Shown: positions 28,265 to 37,456, counted from the stretch's first letter. The stretch is DNA of 64,000 nucleotides from Tardiphaga robiniae (GCF_013359755.1 NZ_JABMCJ010000085.1:186001-250000), one strand, 5' to 3'. Program-made: numbers and translations. The notes: generated by a model from the sequence alone, not told the origin.

Positions 28265-28411
28265 CGTTGCGGCGCGTCCACTCCGCGAATGGCAGCCCTG
28301 CGGCAGCATCGTGTTTACATGACAGAATGTCGCACCTACACAGCGCAAAATTCTGCGGCGTAAAATAATCGCGGCATCCGGCGCTGCCCGCCTATCGAGA
28401 GGAGCCCCGCC

Positions 28412-28597
28412 ATGGCCCGCCATTTCTTATGGCTTTTGCTGATCCCCTTCGTCGGCCTGCTCTGGGTCCCGTTCTACAATTTTCATGATCCGGTGCTGTT
28501 CGGCTTTCCGTTCTTCTACTGGTACCAGCTCGCCTGGGTGCCGATGACCGCCTTTCTGACCTGGCTCGCTTACCGGACCTACCCCAATGAAGACTGA
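28412..28597 (+). CDS. DUF3311 small membrane protein, symporter partner
   Basis: A 61-residue protein with two hydrophobic helices (about residues 5-23 and 36-55). It fits the DUF3311 family by size, the LLLIPFVGLLWVPFYN start and position. A GAGAGGAG ribosome site precedes the ATG. Its 3' end overlaps the MctP-like symporter by 11 bases, so the two are translationally coupled. DUF3311 proteins are regularly encoded directly before sodium:solute symporters and are thought to be accessory subunits. Confidence 0.85.
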   Translation: MARHFLWLLLIPFVGLLWVPFYNFHDPVLFGFPFFYWYQLAWVPMTAFLTWLAYRTYPNED

Positions 28598-30074
28598 GCT
28601 CGATATTCCCGCCGTTGCGGTCTTTCTGTTCTTCTTCGCGCTCGTCACCGTGATGGGCTTCGTCGCCTCGAAGTGGCGCCGCCCGAAAACGCTGGCCAGT
28701 CTCGACGAATGGGGCCTTGGTGGCCGCCAGTTCGGCACCTGGATAACCTGGTTTCTGGTCAGCGGCGATTTCTATACCGCCTATACGGTGATTGCCGTGC
28801 CGGCACTGGTCTATTCGGTCGGTGCTTACGGCTTCTTCGCGCTGCCTTACACGATCCTGGTCTATCCCATCGTGTTCATGGTGATGCCGAGGCTGTGGCA
28901 GGTCGCCAAGGACAACGGCTATGTCACTGCCGCCGACGTTGTGCATGGCCGCTATGGTTCACGCATGCTGGAAGCAGCAGTCGCCATCACCGGTGTCGTC
29001 GCCACCATGCCCTATATCGCGCTGCAGCTGATCGGTATGGCCACGGCTGTGAAGGCGCTTGGCTTCGAAGGCGAATTGCCGCTGATCGCGGCCTTTGTCG
29101 TGCTCGCGCTCTACACCTACTCTTCGGGCCTGCGCGCGCCGGCATTGATCGCCTTCGTCAAGGACATCATGATCTATATCGCCGTCATCGCGGCAGTGTC
29201 AGTGATCCCCGGCAAGCTCGGCGGCTATGCCGCAGTGTTCGACGCCGCCGATCAGGCATTCAAGGCCAAGGGCTCCGGTAGCATCCTGCTGCAGCCCAGC
29301 CAGTACGTCGCCTATGCCACCCTGGCACTGGGTTCGGCGCTTGCAGCCTTCATGTATCCGCATACGCTGACCGGTATCTTCGCCAGCAAGAGCGCCACGA
29401 CCATCCGCAAGAACGCCGTACTGTTGCCGGCCTATACACTGATGCTCGGCCTGCTGGCGCTGCTCGGCTATATGGGCCACGCCGCCAAGTTGAAGCTCGC
29501 CAGCAATAATGACGTGGTACCGGCGCTGTTCCAGACGCTGTTTCCGAGCTGGTTCGCAGGCTTCGCTTTTGCGGCGATTGCCATCGGCGCGCTGGTCCCG
29601 GCAGCGGTGATGAGCATTGGGGCTGCCAATCTCTTTACCCGCAATTTCTGGAAGGCCTATGTCAATCCGCAGGTCGATACGGCGGGCGAAGCCGCGGTGG
29701 CAAAGATCGCGTCGCTGGTGGTGAAGGTCGGTGCGCTGCTGGTGATCATCTATCTGCCGACGCAGTTCGCGCTCGACCTGCAGCTTCTCGGAGGCCTGTG
29801 GATCCTGCAGACGCTGCCGGCCTTGATCTTCGGCCTGTTCACCCGCTGGTTCACCGCACCGGCCTTGCTGGCCGGCTGGGTCGTCGGCCTGTTTGGCGGC
29901 ACATATCTGGCGTGGACGGACGGCCTCAAGCCGCTGCACTTGCTGTCGATCGGCAGCTTCCAGGCGATGGTCTATGTCGGGCTGATTGCGCTCGTCGTTA
30001 ATATCGCGGTCGCAATGCTGGTCAATCTCGTGGTGCCGAAGCCGGTGGTAACGGCCGAGGCGGCGAGCACCTAA
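28587..30074 (+). CDS. mctP: Sodium:solute symporter, MctP-like monocarboxylate permease
   Basis: A 495-residue integral membrane protein with about thirteen helices. The segment SLDEWGLGGRQFGTWITWF (about residues 37-55), GRYGSRMLEAAVAITG and ATMPYIALQLIGM match rhizobial MctP, which takes up lactate, pyruvate, propionate and alanine. MctP in Rhizobium leguminosarum is controlled by a two-component system (MctSR); none is adjacent here. It forms an operon with the DUF3311 gene. A GC-rich hairpin follows. Confidence 0.85.
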   Translation: MKTELDIPAVAVFLFFFALVTVMGFVASKWRRPKTLASLDEWGLGGRQFGTWITWFLVSGDFYTAYTVIAVPALVYSVGAYGFFALPYTILVYPIVFMVMPRLWQVAKDNGYVTAADVVHGRYGSRMLEAAVAITGVVATMPYIALQLIGMATAVKALGFEGELPLIAAFVVLALYTYSSGLRAPALIAFVKDIMIYIAVIAAVSVIPGKLGGYAAVFDAADQAFKAKGSGSILLQPSQYVAYATLALGSALAAFMYPHTLTGIFASKSATTIRKNAVLLPAYTLMLGLLALLGYMGHAAKLKLASNNDVVPALFQTLFPSWFAGFAFAAIAIGALVPAAVMSIGAANLFTRNFWKAYVNPQVDTAGEAAVAKIASLVVKVGALLVIIYLPTQFALDLQLLGGLWILQTLPALIFGLFTRWFTAPALLAGWVVGLFGGTYLAWTDGLKPLHLLSIGSFQAMVYVGLIALVVNIAVAMLVNLVVPKPVVTAEAAST

Positions 30075-30085
30075 AGGCCTCATTG

Positions 30086-30127
30086 TAAAGCCGCGCGCGC
30101 ATTGTTTCCGGCGCGCGCTGGCTTTAT
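30086..30127 (+). terminator. Hairpin after mctP
   Basis: An interrupted stem TAAAGCC + CGCGCGC pairing with GCGCGCG + GGCTTTA. Only a short T stretch follows, so it is a likely but not perfect terminator. Confidence 0.6.
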
Positions 30128-30183
30128 TGTCCGCGCGAATGCCCGCCATCCCTGTGCGGGACCGCCGGATGGAGCTTGCCTGA

Positions 30184-31167
30184 GTGACTGAATCGATGCG
30201 CATCGGCACGCGCAAAAGCACCATGGCGCTGGCCCAGACCGAAGAGATTGCGCGCCGCCTTGCGGTGGTCGCGCCGGAACTGGCCGTCGAGATCGTGAAA
30301 TTCGAGCCGGTCGGCGACCGCGACCAGACCAGCAATCTCCTGAAGCATGGCGGCAAGGGCGGGGCTTTCGTCGGGGAGATTCGCGCGGCCGTGCTCAAGG
30401 GCACGCTGCATGCGGCGATGCATTCGCTGAAGGACATGCCGGGCAACGAGGACACGCCAGGCCTCGTGATTGGTGCAACGCTGGTGCGCGATCCTCCGAC
30501 CGATGCGCTGGTGCTGCGCGAAGGCGTCAGCCTCGACGATCTCAAGCGCACGCATGGCAAGGGCTTCAAGATCGGCACCAATGCCGTACGCCGTGCCGCC
30601 TATATCCGCCGGCTGTTTCCCGAGATCGAGGTGATCCACTTCCGCGGTGCTGCCGATACGCGCGTGCGCAAACTCGACAATGGCGAGATGCAGCGGCTGC
30701 CTGATGGTGGCGAGGTCGGTCCCGCCGACGCGCTGATCATGGCGCGTTCAGGCCTCGAGCGTGTTGGATTGGCGAGCCGCATCGCACGTGATTTCACGCC
30801 GCAGGAAATGTTGCCGGCCGTGGGACAGGGCATCGTCGCAGTCGAATGCGCGGCGCATGACTGGGCCTCGCGGCGTCATCTGTCGTTGATCGACGACCCT
30901 GCGGCACATCTGTCCTGCGATGCCGAGCGCGAGGTGCTTTGGGTGCTGAACGGCCACTGCAATTCGCCGATCGCGGGTTATTCGGTGATCTCGGGACACG
31001 AGATGTCGCTGACCGCATCGGTGCTGGATGAAGCCGGCGGGCGGTTCATTGAGGTAACGCGCATAGGGCCGGCGGATCGTCCGCGCGAACTGGGGCGGGC
31101 CGTCGGGCTGGAGCTGCTCGACAAGGGCGCCGGCGCGCTGATCGAGGCCAATCGGCCGGAGCACTAG
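30184..31167 (+). CDS. Divergent porphobilinogen deaminase (hydroxymethylbilane synthase) homologue
   Basis: A 327-residue HemC-family protein; start at GTG, or 12 bases later at ATG (MRIGTRKST). Family positions are kept: GTRKSTMALAQ (GTRxS), HSLKDMP (catalytic Lys-Asp region, about residues 80-86), the VRR of TNAVRRA, RGAADTRVRKLD, LPAVGQG, and the dipyrromethane-cofactor Cys in NGHCNSPIAGYS. But the sequence between these is far from usual alphaproteobacterial HemC (for example GDRDQTSNLLKHGGKGGAF). The enzyme condenses four porphobilinogens for haem, cobalamin and chlorophyll. No other haem gene is adjacent, so this may be a second, specialised copy. Confidence 0.85.
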   Translation: MTESMRIGTRKSTMALAQTEEIARRLAVVAPELAVEIVKFEPVGDRDQTSNLLKHGGKGGAFVGEIRAAVLKGTLHAAMHSLKDMPGNEDTPGLVIGATLVRDPPTDALVLREGVSLDDLKRTHGKGFKIGTNAVRRAAYIRRLFPEIEVIHFRGAADTRVRKLDNGEMQRLPDGGEVGPADALIMARSGLERVGLASRIARDFTPQEMLPAVGQGIVAVECAAHDWASRRHLSLIDDPAAHLSCDAEREVLWVLNGHCNSPIAGYSVISGHEMSLTASVLDEAGGRFIEVTRIGPADRPRELGRAVGLELLDKGAGALIEANRPEH

Positions 31168-31189
31168 GCCGTTTGATACGACACTTTGC

Positions 31190-31287
31190 CCTCTCCACGT
31201 CATGCCCGGGCTTGACCCGGGCATCCATGTTTTGATGTACGACAGTGAAGTTGGATGGCCGGGTCAGGCCCGGCCATGACGGAGCGT
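31190..31287. repeat. Double-hairpin intergenic repeat
   Basis: Two palindromes, ATGCCCGGG/CCCGGGCAT and ATGGCCGGG/CCCGGCCAT, flanked by CTCCACGTC and GACGGAG. This is a familiar rhizobial interspersed repeat. A shortened copy with the same flanks lies at 49352-49379. It separates the HemC-like gene from the convergent oligopeptidase. Confidence 0.75.
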
Positions 31288-31295
31288 GTTGGCAA

Positions 31296-33395
31296 CTACA
31301 CCTCCGCCATCCCCACCGACCACAGTGCAAACGCATAGACGATCGCGATCTCATCCAGCCGGTTGAAACGCCCGGACGCGCCGCCATGGCCGGCGCCCAT
31401 GTTGGTGCGTAACAGCACCGGGCCTCCACCCGTCATCGTCGCGCGCAGCCGTGCGATCCATTTCGCCGGCTCCCAATAGGTGACACGTGGATCGGTGAGG
31501 CCGCCCATTGCCAGGATTTTCGGATAGTTCCTCGCCGCGACCTGATCGTAAGGTGAGTAGGACAGGATCGTCTTGAAATCCGCTTCGCTCTCGATCGGGT
31601 TGCCCCATTCGGGCCATTCCGGCGGCGTCAGCGGCAGCGTGTCGTCGAGCATGGTGTTGAGCACATCGACGAATGGCACTTCGGCAACGATGCCGGAGAA
31701 TAGCTCGCCGGAGCGATTGGCGACGGCGCCCATCAGCATGCCGCCGGCGCTGCCGCCATGGCCAACGATGCGCTTCTCCGAAGTGTATTTCGCGTCGATC
31801 AGCGCGCGCGCAGCCGCGGCGAAATCGTCGAACGAGTTCGTCTTCTTGTCGCGCTTGCCGTCGAGATACCAGCCCCAGCCCTTGTCGGCGCCGCCGCGGA
31901 TATGCGCGATGGCATAGACGAAACCGCGATCGACCAGCGACAGCCGGTTGGCGGAGAACGACGCAGGCATCGCCATGCCGTAGGAACCATAGCCATAGAG
32001 CAGCAGCGAAGCCTTGCCGTCCCGTGCCAGGTCCTTGCGATGCAGGATCGACACCGGAACCTCGGCGCCGTCATGGGCCTTGGCCATGATGCGCGTGGTG
32101 ACATAGTCAGCGGGGTTGTGGCCGGACGGGATCTCCTGACGCTTCCGCAAGGTGCGTTCGCGCGTCGCCATGTCGTAGTCATAGACTTCGGATGGCGTCG
32201 TCATCGACGAATAGGCAAACCTCAGCGTGGTCGTATCGAATTCGTAGCCCCCCATGGTGTCGAGCGAATAGGCAGCCTCGTCGAAAGCGATGGCGTGCTC
32301 TTCCTTGGTGGTGAGATCGCGGATCACGATCGAGGGCAGCGCGTTGGCACGCTCCAGGCGGACCAGATGATTGGCCGTGAGATCCATGTCGAGGATATAG
32401 ATGCCCTCGCGATAGGGGACCAAGTCTTTCCAGTTCGCGCGCGCGGGCGCCGCCAGCGGTGCGGTGACGATCTTGAAATCGATGGCGCCATCGGCATTGG
32501 TCAGGATGAACAGCTCATCGCCGCGATCGGCCAGCGAATACTGCACACCGTCTTCACGCTTTGCGACGAGGCGCGGGGGTGCGTTTGGCGTGTTGAGATC
32601 GATCAGTTGCTGCTCGGAGGTCTCATGATCGCCGCCCGCGATGACGCAGAAGCGGCCGCTGGCGCTTTCATGGATGTGGGTGAACCAGCCGGAATCCTGC
32701 TCCTCGAAGATCAGCCTGTCGTCGGCCTGTTTGGTGCCGAGCTTGTGCAGCCAGATCTGCATCGGACGATGATTGTCGTCGAGCTTCACATAGAAGAAGG
32801 ACTTGCAGTCGAGCGTCCACACCACGCCGCCATCGGTCTCCTCGACCACGTCGTCGAGATCGTTGCCGGTGGCCCAGTCACGCACGCGGATGGTGAAATA
32901 TTCCGAGCCCTTGACGTCGGCACTCCAGGCTTCCAGCGCGTGGTCGGGCGAATGGCGGGCGCCGCCGAACTTGAAATATTTGTGGTCGGCGGCCAGCTTG
33001 TCGCCGTCGAGGATGATCGTTGCCTCGCCGCCGTCCCGTGGCATGCGGCCGAATAATTCATGCTGGCCGCCCTCGCGGAATTTCCGCAAATAAGCATAAG
33101 GGCCATCCGGCGACGGCACGCTGGAATCGTCCTCCTTGATGCGGCCACGCATTTCCGCGACCAGCCTTGCCTGCAGCGCCGCCGTGCCGCCGAGCAGGCT
33201 GTCGGTATAGGCGTTCTCGGCGTCGAGATAGGTGCGGATCTCCGGCTCCAGCACGCTGGGGTCGCGCAGTACCTCCTGCCATTTGGCATCCTTCAGCCAG
33301 GCGTAATCATCGCTGACGGTGATGCCATGCGTCGTGAAGGAATGCGGATGACGCGGCGCAACCGGCGCGGGCATGGAGGATGTCTGCTTTGTCAT
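31296..33395 (-). CDS. Prolyl oligopeptidase family (S9A) protein, oligopeptidase B-like
   Basis: A 699-residue serine peptidase. Start at MTKQTSSMPAP, which gives the normal length; the frame upstream adds 18 non-conserved residues. An N-terminal beta-propeller covers about residues 10-410 (ISDDYAWLKD-like start VSDDYAWLKDAKW). The C-terminal alpha/beta hydrolase has nucleophile Ser in GHGGSAGGMLMG and catalytic His in MGAGHGGASGR. The sequence YGSYGMAMPASFSANRLSLVDRG is typical of oligopeptidase B, which cuts short peptides after basic residues. No signal peptide is seen, so it is cytoplasmic. Confidence 0.9.
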   Translation of the reverse strand: MTKQTSSMPAPVAPRHPHSFTTHGITVSDDYAWLKDAKWQEVLRDPSVLEPEIRTYLDAENAYTDSLLGGTAALQARLVAEMRGRIKEDDSSVPSPDGPYAYLRKFREGGQHELFGRMPRDGGEATIILDGDKLAADHKYFKFGGARHSPDHALEAWSADVKGSEYFTIRVRDWATGNDLDDVVEETDGGVVWTLDCKSFFYVKLDDNHRPMQIWLHKLGTKQADDRLIFEEQDSGWFTHIHESASGRFCVIAGGDHETSEQQLIDLNTPNAPPRLVAKREDGVQYSLADRGDELFILTNADGAIDFKIVTAPLAAPARANWKDLVPYREGIYILDMDLTANHLVRLERANALPSIVIRDLTTKEEHAIAFDEAAYSLDTMGGYEFDTTTLRFAYSSMTTPSEVYDYDMATRERTLRKRQEIPSGHNPADYVTTRIMAKAHDGAEVPVSILHRKDLARDGKASLLLYGYGSYGMAMPASFSANRLSLVDRGFVYAIAHIRGGADKGWGWYLDGKRDKKTNSFDDFAAAARALIDAKYTSEKRIVGHGGSAGGMLMGAVANRSGELFSGIVAEVPFVDVLNTMLDDTLPLTPPEWPEWGNPIESEADFKTILSYSPYDQVAARNYPKILAMGGLTDPRVTYWEPAKWIARLRATMTGGGPVLLRTNMGAGHGGASGRFNRLDEIAIVYAFALWSVGMAEV

Positions 33396-33478
33396 GAACG
33401 CTCTTTTCGCGGAAGCCTGATCGGATATGATTACGGAACACGCGCGCATCGGCGCCTGCCCCGCATATTGGATATTCC

Positions 33479-34084
33479 ATGGATATAGAGATTATCGACC
33501 GCCTTGCCATCCGCGATCTCATTGAAAACTGGGTGGTCTGGCGCGACGCCGGCGACTGGGACCGCTTCCGCACCGTCTGGTTCGACGATGGCCGCATGGT
33601 GGCCACCTGGACCCAGGGCACGGCCGACGAGTTCATCGCCATGAGCAAGGCCGGCTGGGCCAAGGGCGTCTCGATCATGCATTTCCTCGGCGCGCAGTCG
33701 ATCGATCTCGCAGGCACCCGCGCAATTTCGCAGACCAAGATGACCATCGCCCAGCGCGCGCTGGTGCACGGCGTCAATGTCGACGTGATGCTGACCGGGC
33801 GGTTCTACGACTTTCTCGAAAAGCGCGACGGCAAATGGGGCATGGTGCTGCGCCAGCCGATTTATGAAAAGGACCGCATGGATCCCGTCGTGCCCGGCGC
33901 GCCGCTGAAGCTCGATGCGGATTTGCTCGCGAGCTTCCCCGAGGGCTATCGCCATCTCGCTTATCTGCAGAGCCAAATCGGTTATCAGATCAAGCCTGAT
34001 ATGCCCGGCTTGCGCGGCGACGCGGTGGAGGCGCTTTATGCCAGCGGCAAGAAGTGGCTGAACGGCGAAAAGCTGGATCGGTAG
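33479..34084 (+). CDS. SnoaL/NTF2-like fold protein
   Basis: A 201-residue protein whose first 130 residues read like a SnoaL-like cone-shaped domain (IDRLAIRDLIENWVVWRDAGDWDRF ... followed by beta strands ending GRFYDFLEKRDGKWGMV). Such folds include dehydratases, isomerases and small-ligand binding proteins, often in catabolic gene sets. The C-terminal 65 residues lack a recognisable fold. It lies upstream of an acyl-CoA synthetase in the same direction, separated by a repeat, so a shared pathway is possible. Confidence 0.7.
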   Translation: MDIEIIDRLAIRDLIENWVVWRDAGDWDRFRTVWFDDGRMVATWTQGTADEFIAMSKAGWAKGVSIMHFLGAQSIDLAGTRAISQTKMTIAQRALVHGVNVDVMLTGRFYDFLEKRDGKWGMVLRQPIYEKDRMDPVVPGAPLKLDADLLASFPEGYRHLAYLQSQIGYQIKPDMPGLRGDAVEALYASGKKWLNGEKLDR

Positions 34085-34100
34085 CCGCCTTACCCTCAGC

Positions 34101-34192
34101 CGTCATTGCGAGGAGCCTCTTGGCGACGAAGCAATCCAGTCTTTCCTTGTCGCTTTCTGGATTGCTTTGTCGCTCCGCTCCTCGCAATGACG
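34101..34192. repeat. Inverted intergenic repeat (CGTCATTGCGAGGAGC type)
   Basis: Perfect 16-base outer arms (34101-34116 and 34177-34192) enclose a second arm pair GCAATCCAG/CTGGATTGC. Elements of this kind are abundant in Bradyrhizobium, Rhodopseudomonas and Nitrobacter genomes and support that placement. No coding function. Confidence 0.85.
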
Positions 34193-34233
34193 TGGATAGT
34201 TGATAAAGAACAAAAAAGACTGGGAGAAACAAC

Positions 34234-35772
34234 ATGCCCGACTTCATCACCCTCGATGCACTGGTCCGTGACACCGCCGCGTCCAAGCCGACCAAGATCG
34301 CCGTGATCGATGCCGATCGCCAGATCGATTACGCCGCCTTCGATGCGCTGATCGACCGTATCGCTGCGTCACTGCAGGCCAGTGGCCTCAAGCCGCGCGA
34401 CGCGATCTCCATCTGTGCGCTGTCGTCGATCGAATATGCAGCGGTGTTTCTTGGTGCGTTGCGCGTCGGTGTGGCGGTCGCTCCGCTGGCGCCGTCATCG
34501 ACACCCACGGATTTCGCCGCAATGGTGAAGGATGCAGCGGCAAAAATCCTGTTCATGGATGACGCGACGGCGGCCTCCTTTGCGGATGCTGCGATCGATC
34601 CGTCGGTCCAGCGCATTGCGCTTGACGGCGGCAAGGCCGGAAAGCCGTTCGCGCAATGGCTGGCGCCGGAAGGCGTGAAGCCCACGCCGGTGGCGATCGA
34701 TCCGGAATGGGTCTTCAACATTATCTATTCTTCGGGCACGACTGGTACGCCGAAGGGCATCATCCACACTTGCTTGATGCGCTGGCGGCAATATGGTCAG
34801 CTCGATCCGCTCGGCTACGGGCCGGATGCGGTCACCGTGCTGTCGACGCCGCTCTATTCCAACACCACGTTGGTCTGTTTCAATCCGACACTCGCCGGTG
34901 GCGGCACCCTGGTGCTGATGAAGAAGTTTGATGCGCGCGGCTTCCTTGAACTCAGCGCCAGACATCGGGCGACCCATGCGATGCTGGTGCCGGTGCAGTA
35001 TCGCCGCATCATGTCCGTGCCGGATTTCGACAGCTTCGATCTAAAGTCTTTCCTGATGAAATTCTCGACCTCGGCGCCATTCGGCGGCGCGCTGAAGGCC
35101 GACGTGTTGAAACGCTGGCCTGGCGGGCTGACCGAATATTACGGGATGACCGAAGGCGGCGGCACCTGCGTGCTGCTGGCGCATGAACATCCGACCAAGT
35201 TGCACACCGTCGGCCAGCCAGCGCCAGATCATGAGATCCGCCTGATTGACGAGGACGGCAATTTCGTTGCCCAAGGCGAAATTGGCGAAGTGGTCGGGCA
35301 TTCGCCCGTCATCATGCAGGGCTATCTCAACCAGCCCGGCAAGACCGCCGAGACGTTCTGGCACGACGCTTCCGGAAAGCGCTATGTCCGCACCGGCGAT
35401 GTCGGGCGCTTTGACGAAGACGGCTTTCTGCAGCTGATGGACCGCAAGAAGGACATGATCATTTCCGGCGGTTTCAACATCTATCCGAGCGATCTCGAAG
35501 CCGTGCTGACGAAACACGACGACGTGCTCGAAGCCGCTGTTGTGGCCATGCCGTCGGAAGAGTGGGGTGAGACACCGGTCGCCTTCGTGGTGATGAAGGC
35601 GGGTGCCTCGGTCGATGCGCCGGGACTGAAGGCTTGGACGAATGAGCGTGTCGGCAAGTTCCAGCGACTCAACGATGTCGTGCTGGTCGATGTGTTGCCG
35701 CGCAGCGCCATCGGCAAGGTGCTGAAGCGCGAGTTGCGAGACCGCAAGCTGGCGGCGGATTTGTCGGCGTAG
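34234..35772 (+). CDS. Class I adenylate-forming acyl-CoA synthetase
   Basis: A 512-residue enzyme. The ATP-binding P-loop YSSGTTGTPKG (about residues 166-176), YYGMTEGGG (about 305-313), RTGDVGRFDEDG (about 388-399), the hinge MDRKKDMIISGGFNIYPSDLE and the catalytic Lys in SAIGKVLKRELR are all present. GGGAGAAAC precedes the ATG. It activates a carboxylic acid with ATP and joins it to CoA; the length and GGFNIYPSDLE fit medium-chain or aryl acids. The substrate is undetermined; neighbours do not make a clear pathway. Confidence 0.9.
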   Translation: MPDFITLDALVRDTAASKPTKIAVIDADRQIDYAAFDALIDRIAASLQASGLKPRDAISICALSSIEYAAVFLGALRVGVAVAPLAPSSTPTDFAAMVKDAAAKILFMDDATAASFADAAIDPSVQRIALDGGKAGKPFAQWLAPEGVKPTPVAIDPEWVFNIIYSSGTTGTPKGIIHTCLMRWRQYGQLDPLGYGPDAVTVLSTPLYSNTTLVCFNPTLAGGGTLVLMKKFDARGFLELSARHRATHAMLVPVQYRRIMSVPDFDSFDLKSFLMKFSTSAPFGGALKADVLKRWPGGLTEYYGMTEGGGTCVLLAHEHPTKLHTVGQPAPDHEIRLIDEDGNFVAQGEIGEVVGHSPVIMQGYLNQPGKTAETFWHDASGKRYVRTGDVGRFDEDGFLQLMDRKKDMIISGGFNIYPSDLEAVLTKHDDVLEAAVVAMPSEEWGETPVAFVVMKAGASVDAPGLKAWTNERVGKFQRLNDVVLVDVLPRSAIGKVLKRELRDRKLAADLSA

Positions 35773-35781
35773 CGCGCCGCT

Positions 35782-35952
35782 TTCCCTCCCTCAAGCGCGG
35801 CGTAGCCGCGCGCAGTGGGGAGGGGGTGCATCGAGAGCGAAGCGATCGATGTGACGGGTGGGGTGCAACAAGCGTAGCTCTGTATGTGGCGCGACCCCCA
35901 CCCGACCGGCCTGGCGGCCGGCCACCCTCCCCACGCAAGAGCGGGGGAGGGA
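35782..35952. repeat. Composite palindromic repeat after the acyl-CoA synthetase
   Basis: Facing arms CCCTCCCTCAAGCGCGG and the near-complement CGCAAGAGCGGGGGAGGGA enclose inner palindromes (GCGGCGTAGCCGCGC; ATCGAGAGCGAAGCGATCGAT; GGCCTGGCGGCC). The build resembles the repeat at 9025-9183. It lies between the convergent synthetase and slyX genes. Confidence 0.75.
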
Positions 35953-35986
35953 CTCCGCGGCCACTGCACTTGACTACCAATAATCT

Positions 35987-36214
35987 TCAATAATGCGGTG
36001 GAGGTTCATTCCGCGGCGCACCGCTATTGCTTTCGGCCTCCTGCAGCCGCTCGCCGAGCGTGGCAACCTGCCGCGTCAGCATGTCGATCTGTTTCCACTG
36101 GGCGGTGATCGTCGTATTCAGCGTCTCGATCGTGTCGTCCTGATAGGCGACGCGAGTTTCGAGTGCGTCGATACGTTCGCGCAAGCCTGTCAGGTCTTTT
36201 GCGGTCTCACTCAT
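35987..36214 (-). CDS. slyX: SlyX family protein
   Basis: A 75-residue, mostly coiled-coil protein. Start at MSETAKDL, because the upstream part of the frame is the reverse reading of the trhO end. RIDALETRVAYQDDTIETLN and the C-terminal proline-rich PPPHY are SlyX hallmarks. The molecular function is unknown in any organism. The start overlaps the end of trhO by 8 bases, so the two are one operon and translationally coupled. Confidence 0.88.
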   Translation of the reverse strand: MSETAKDLTGLRERIDALETRVAYQDDTIETLNTTITAQWKQIDMLTRQVATLGERLQEAESNSGAPRNEPPPHY

Positions 36215-37004
36215 CGGATGCGCTCTCCCGCAGCATCGCAAAATCTTCCGAATTGATCGGCAAGTCAGGCTTGACCGACTGGCTCTCGACAAGGCCATGA
36301 CCGAGCGCGACGCGCTGGTCGAACACGAAACATTCTCCGCGCCAGCGGCTCTCGGCCTCGGGGATCTCCTCGAGATATTTCAGGATGCCGCCCTTGAGAT
36401 GATAGACGTCGGCGAAACCGCGCGAGAGCAGATAAGAACTCGCCTTCTCGCAGCGGATGCCCCCGGTGCAGAACATCGCGATTTTCGTGTGCTTGGCGGG
36501 ATCCAGCGTACGCGCCACGAAATCCTTGAACTGGCCGAAGCTTGCGATCTCCGGATCGACCGCCCCCTCGAACGTGCCCATCGCCACTTCGAACGCGTTG
36601 CGCGTATCGAGCACCAGCGTGTTCTCGTCGGCTATGAGATCGTTCCAGTCGGCGGCGTCCACATAGGTGCCAACCGTCTTGGTCGGATCCGTCTGGGGAT
36701 CGCCGAGGGTGACGATCTCCTTTTTCAACCGCACCTTCATGTGCAGGAACGGCATCAGGCTGGCGCGGGAGAATTTCAACTCCAGATGGTTCAGTCGGCC
36801 GCTGAACATCACGCCGGTCTCAAGTTCGTGCACCAGCGCATCGATGGCCGCGTCTGTCCCGGCCACGGTGCCGTTGATGCCTTCCTCGGCGAGCAGGATC
36901 GAGCCTTTGATGCCGAGATTGACGCAATAGGCGCGCAGCGGCTCGCGCAATTGCCGGAAATCCGGCAGCGCGGCGAATTGATAGAGGGCGGCGACCTTGA
37001 ACAT
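36207..37004 (-). CDS. trhO: tRNA uridine(34) hydroxylase (rhodanese-domain protein)
   Basis: A 265-residue TrhO/YceA protein. An N-terminal UPF0176 domain (residues 1-95; VKVAALYQFAAL-like start, LLAEEGINGTVAG) is followed by a rhodanese domain with VLDTRNAFEVAMGTF and the active-site loop FCTGGIRCEKAS. TrhO hydroxylates wobble uridine-34 to 5-hydroxyuridine in some tRNAs, using oxygen. It is slightly shorter than E. coli TrhO, which has a C-terminal extension. It is the first gene of the trhO-slyX operon. Confidence 0.9.
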   Translation of the reverse strand: MFKVAALYQFAALPDFRQLREPLRAYCVNLGIKGSILLAEEGINGTVAGTDAAIDALVHELETGVMFSGRLNHLELKFSRASLMPFLHMKVRLKKEIVTLGDPQTDPTKTVGTYVDAADWNDLIADENTLVLDTRNAFEVAMGTFEGAVDPEIASFGQFKDFVARTLDPAKHTKIAMFCTGGIRCEKASSYLLSRGFADVYHLKGGILKYLEEIPEAESRWRGECFVFDQRVALGHGLVESQSVKPDLPINSEDFAMLRESASDE

Positions 37005-37151
37005 GGCGGGGGTTTACCAGCCGGACCCGCGAGGGGGAAGTCCGGGAACTGGCCGAAATCGTTGCTATCAGGGCTTTGGGCCGGATGCTCCCCTGCGCTG
37101 GTATTGACCTATGTCATTCCGGCGGGTTGGCATAACGAGCTGACGGACAGC

Positions 37152-37187
37152 AAAAGAAGCCGGCCCCTTACGGGACCGGCTTCTTTT
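37152..37187. terminator. Bidirectional terminator between CsbD and trhO
   Basis: A long stem AAAAGAAGCCGG + CC paired with GG + CCGGCTTCTTTT with one mismatch and a short loop. The A run on one side and T run on the other let it work in both directions. On the minus strand it ends the CsbD gene transcript. Confidence 0.8.
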
Positions 37188-37240
37188 GCAGCGTCACCTG
37201 CGACCGACGGAGGAGTCAAAACTCCGCCGGTTGGAATTGG

Positions 37241-37456
37241 TTAAAGTTTGCGGTTCGCAAAATCCGACGCCTTGTCGGCGGCGTCCTTGGCAGCCTGCTT
37301 GGCATCGCCGACGGCCTTCTGCGCGTGGCCCTTGCCTTCCTGGATCAGGCCTTCGCCCTGCAGGCGGTCAGAGCCGGTCGCTTCACCGATGCCCTGCTTG
37401 GCCTTGCCGATGGCTTCGTTTGCGGTTCCCTTGATCTTGTCTGCGGTGGCACCCAT
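37241..37456 (-). CDS. CsbD family stress-response protein
   Basis: A 71-residue hydrophilic helical protein. GATADKIKGTANEAIGKAKQGIGEATG and the repeated KGxAxxAxGDAKQ pattern define the CsbD family, which is induced by general stress (sigma-B in Bacillus, EcfG-type control in alphaproteobacteria). The role is unknown. AGGAG lies about 9 bases before the start. No clear EcfG promoter was recognised upstream. Confidence 0.9.
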   Translation of the reverse strand: MGATADKIKGTANEAIGKAKQGIGEATGSDRLQGEGLIQEGKGHAQKAVGDAKQAAKDAADKASDFANRKL

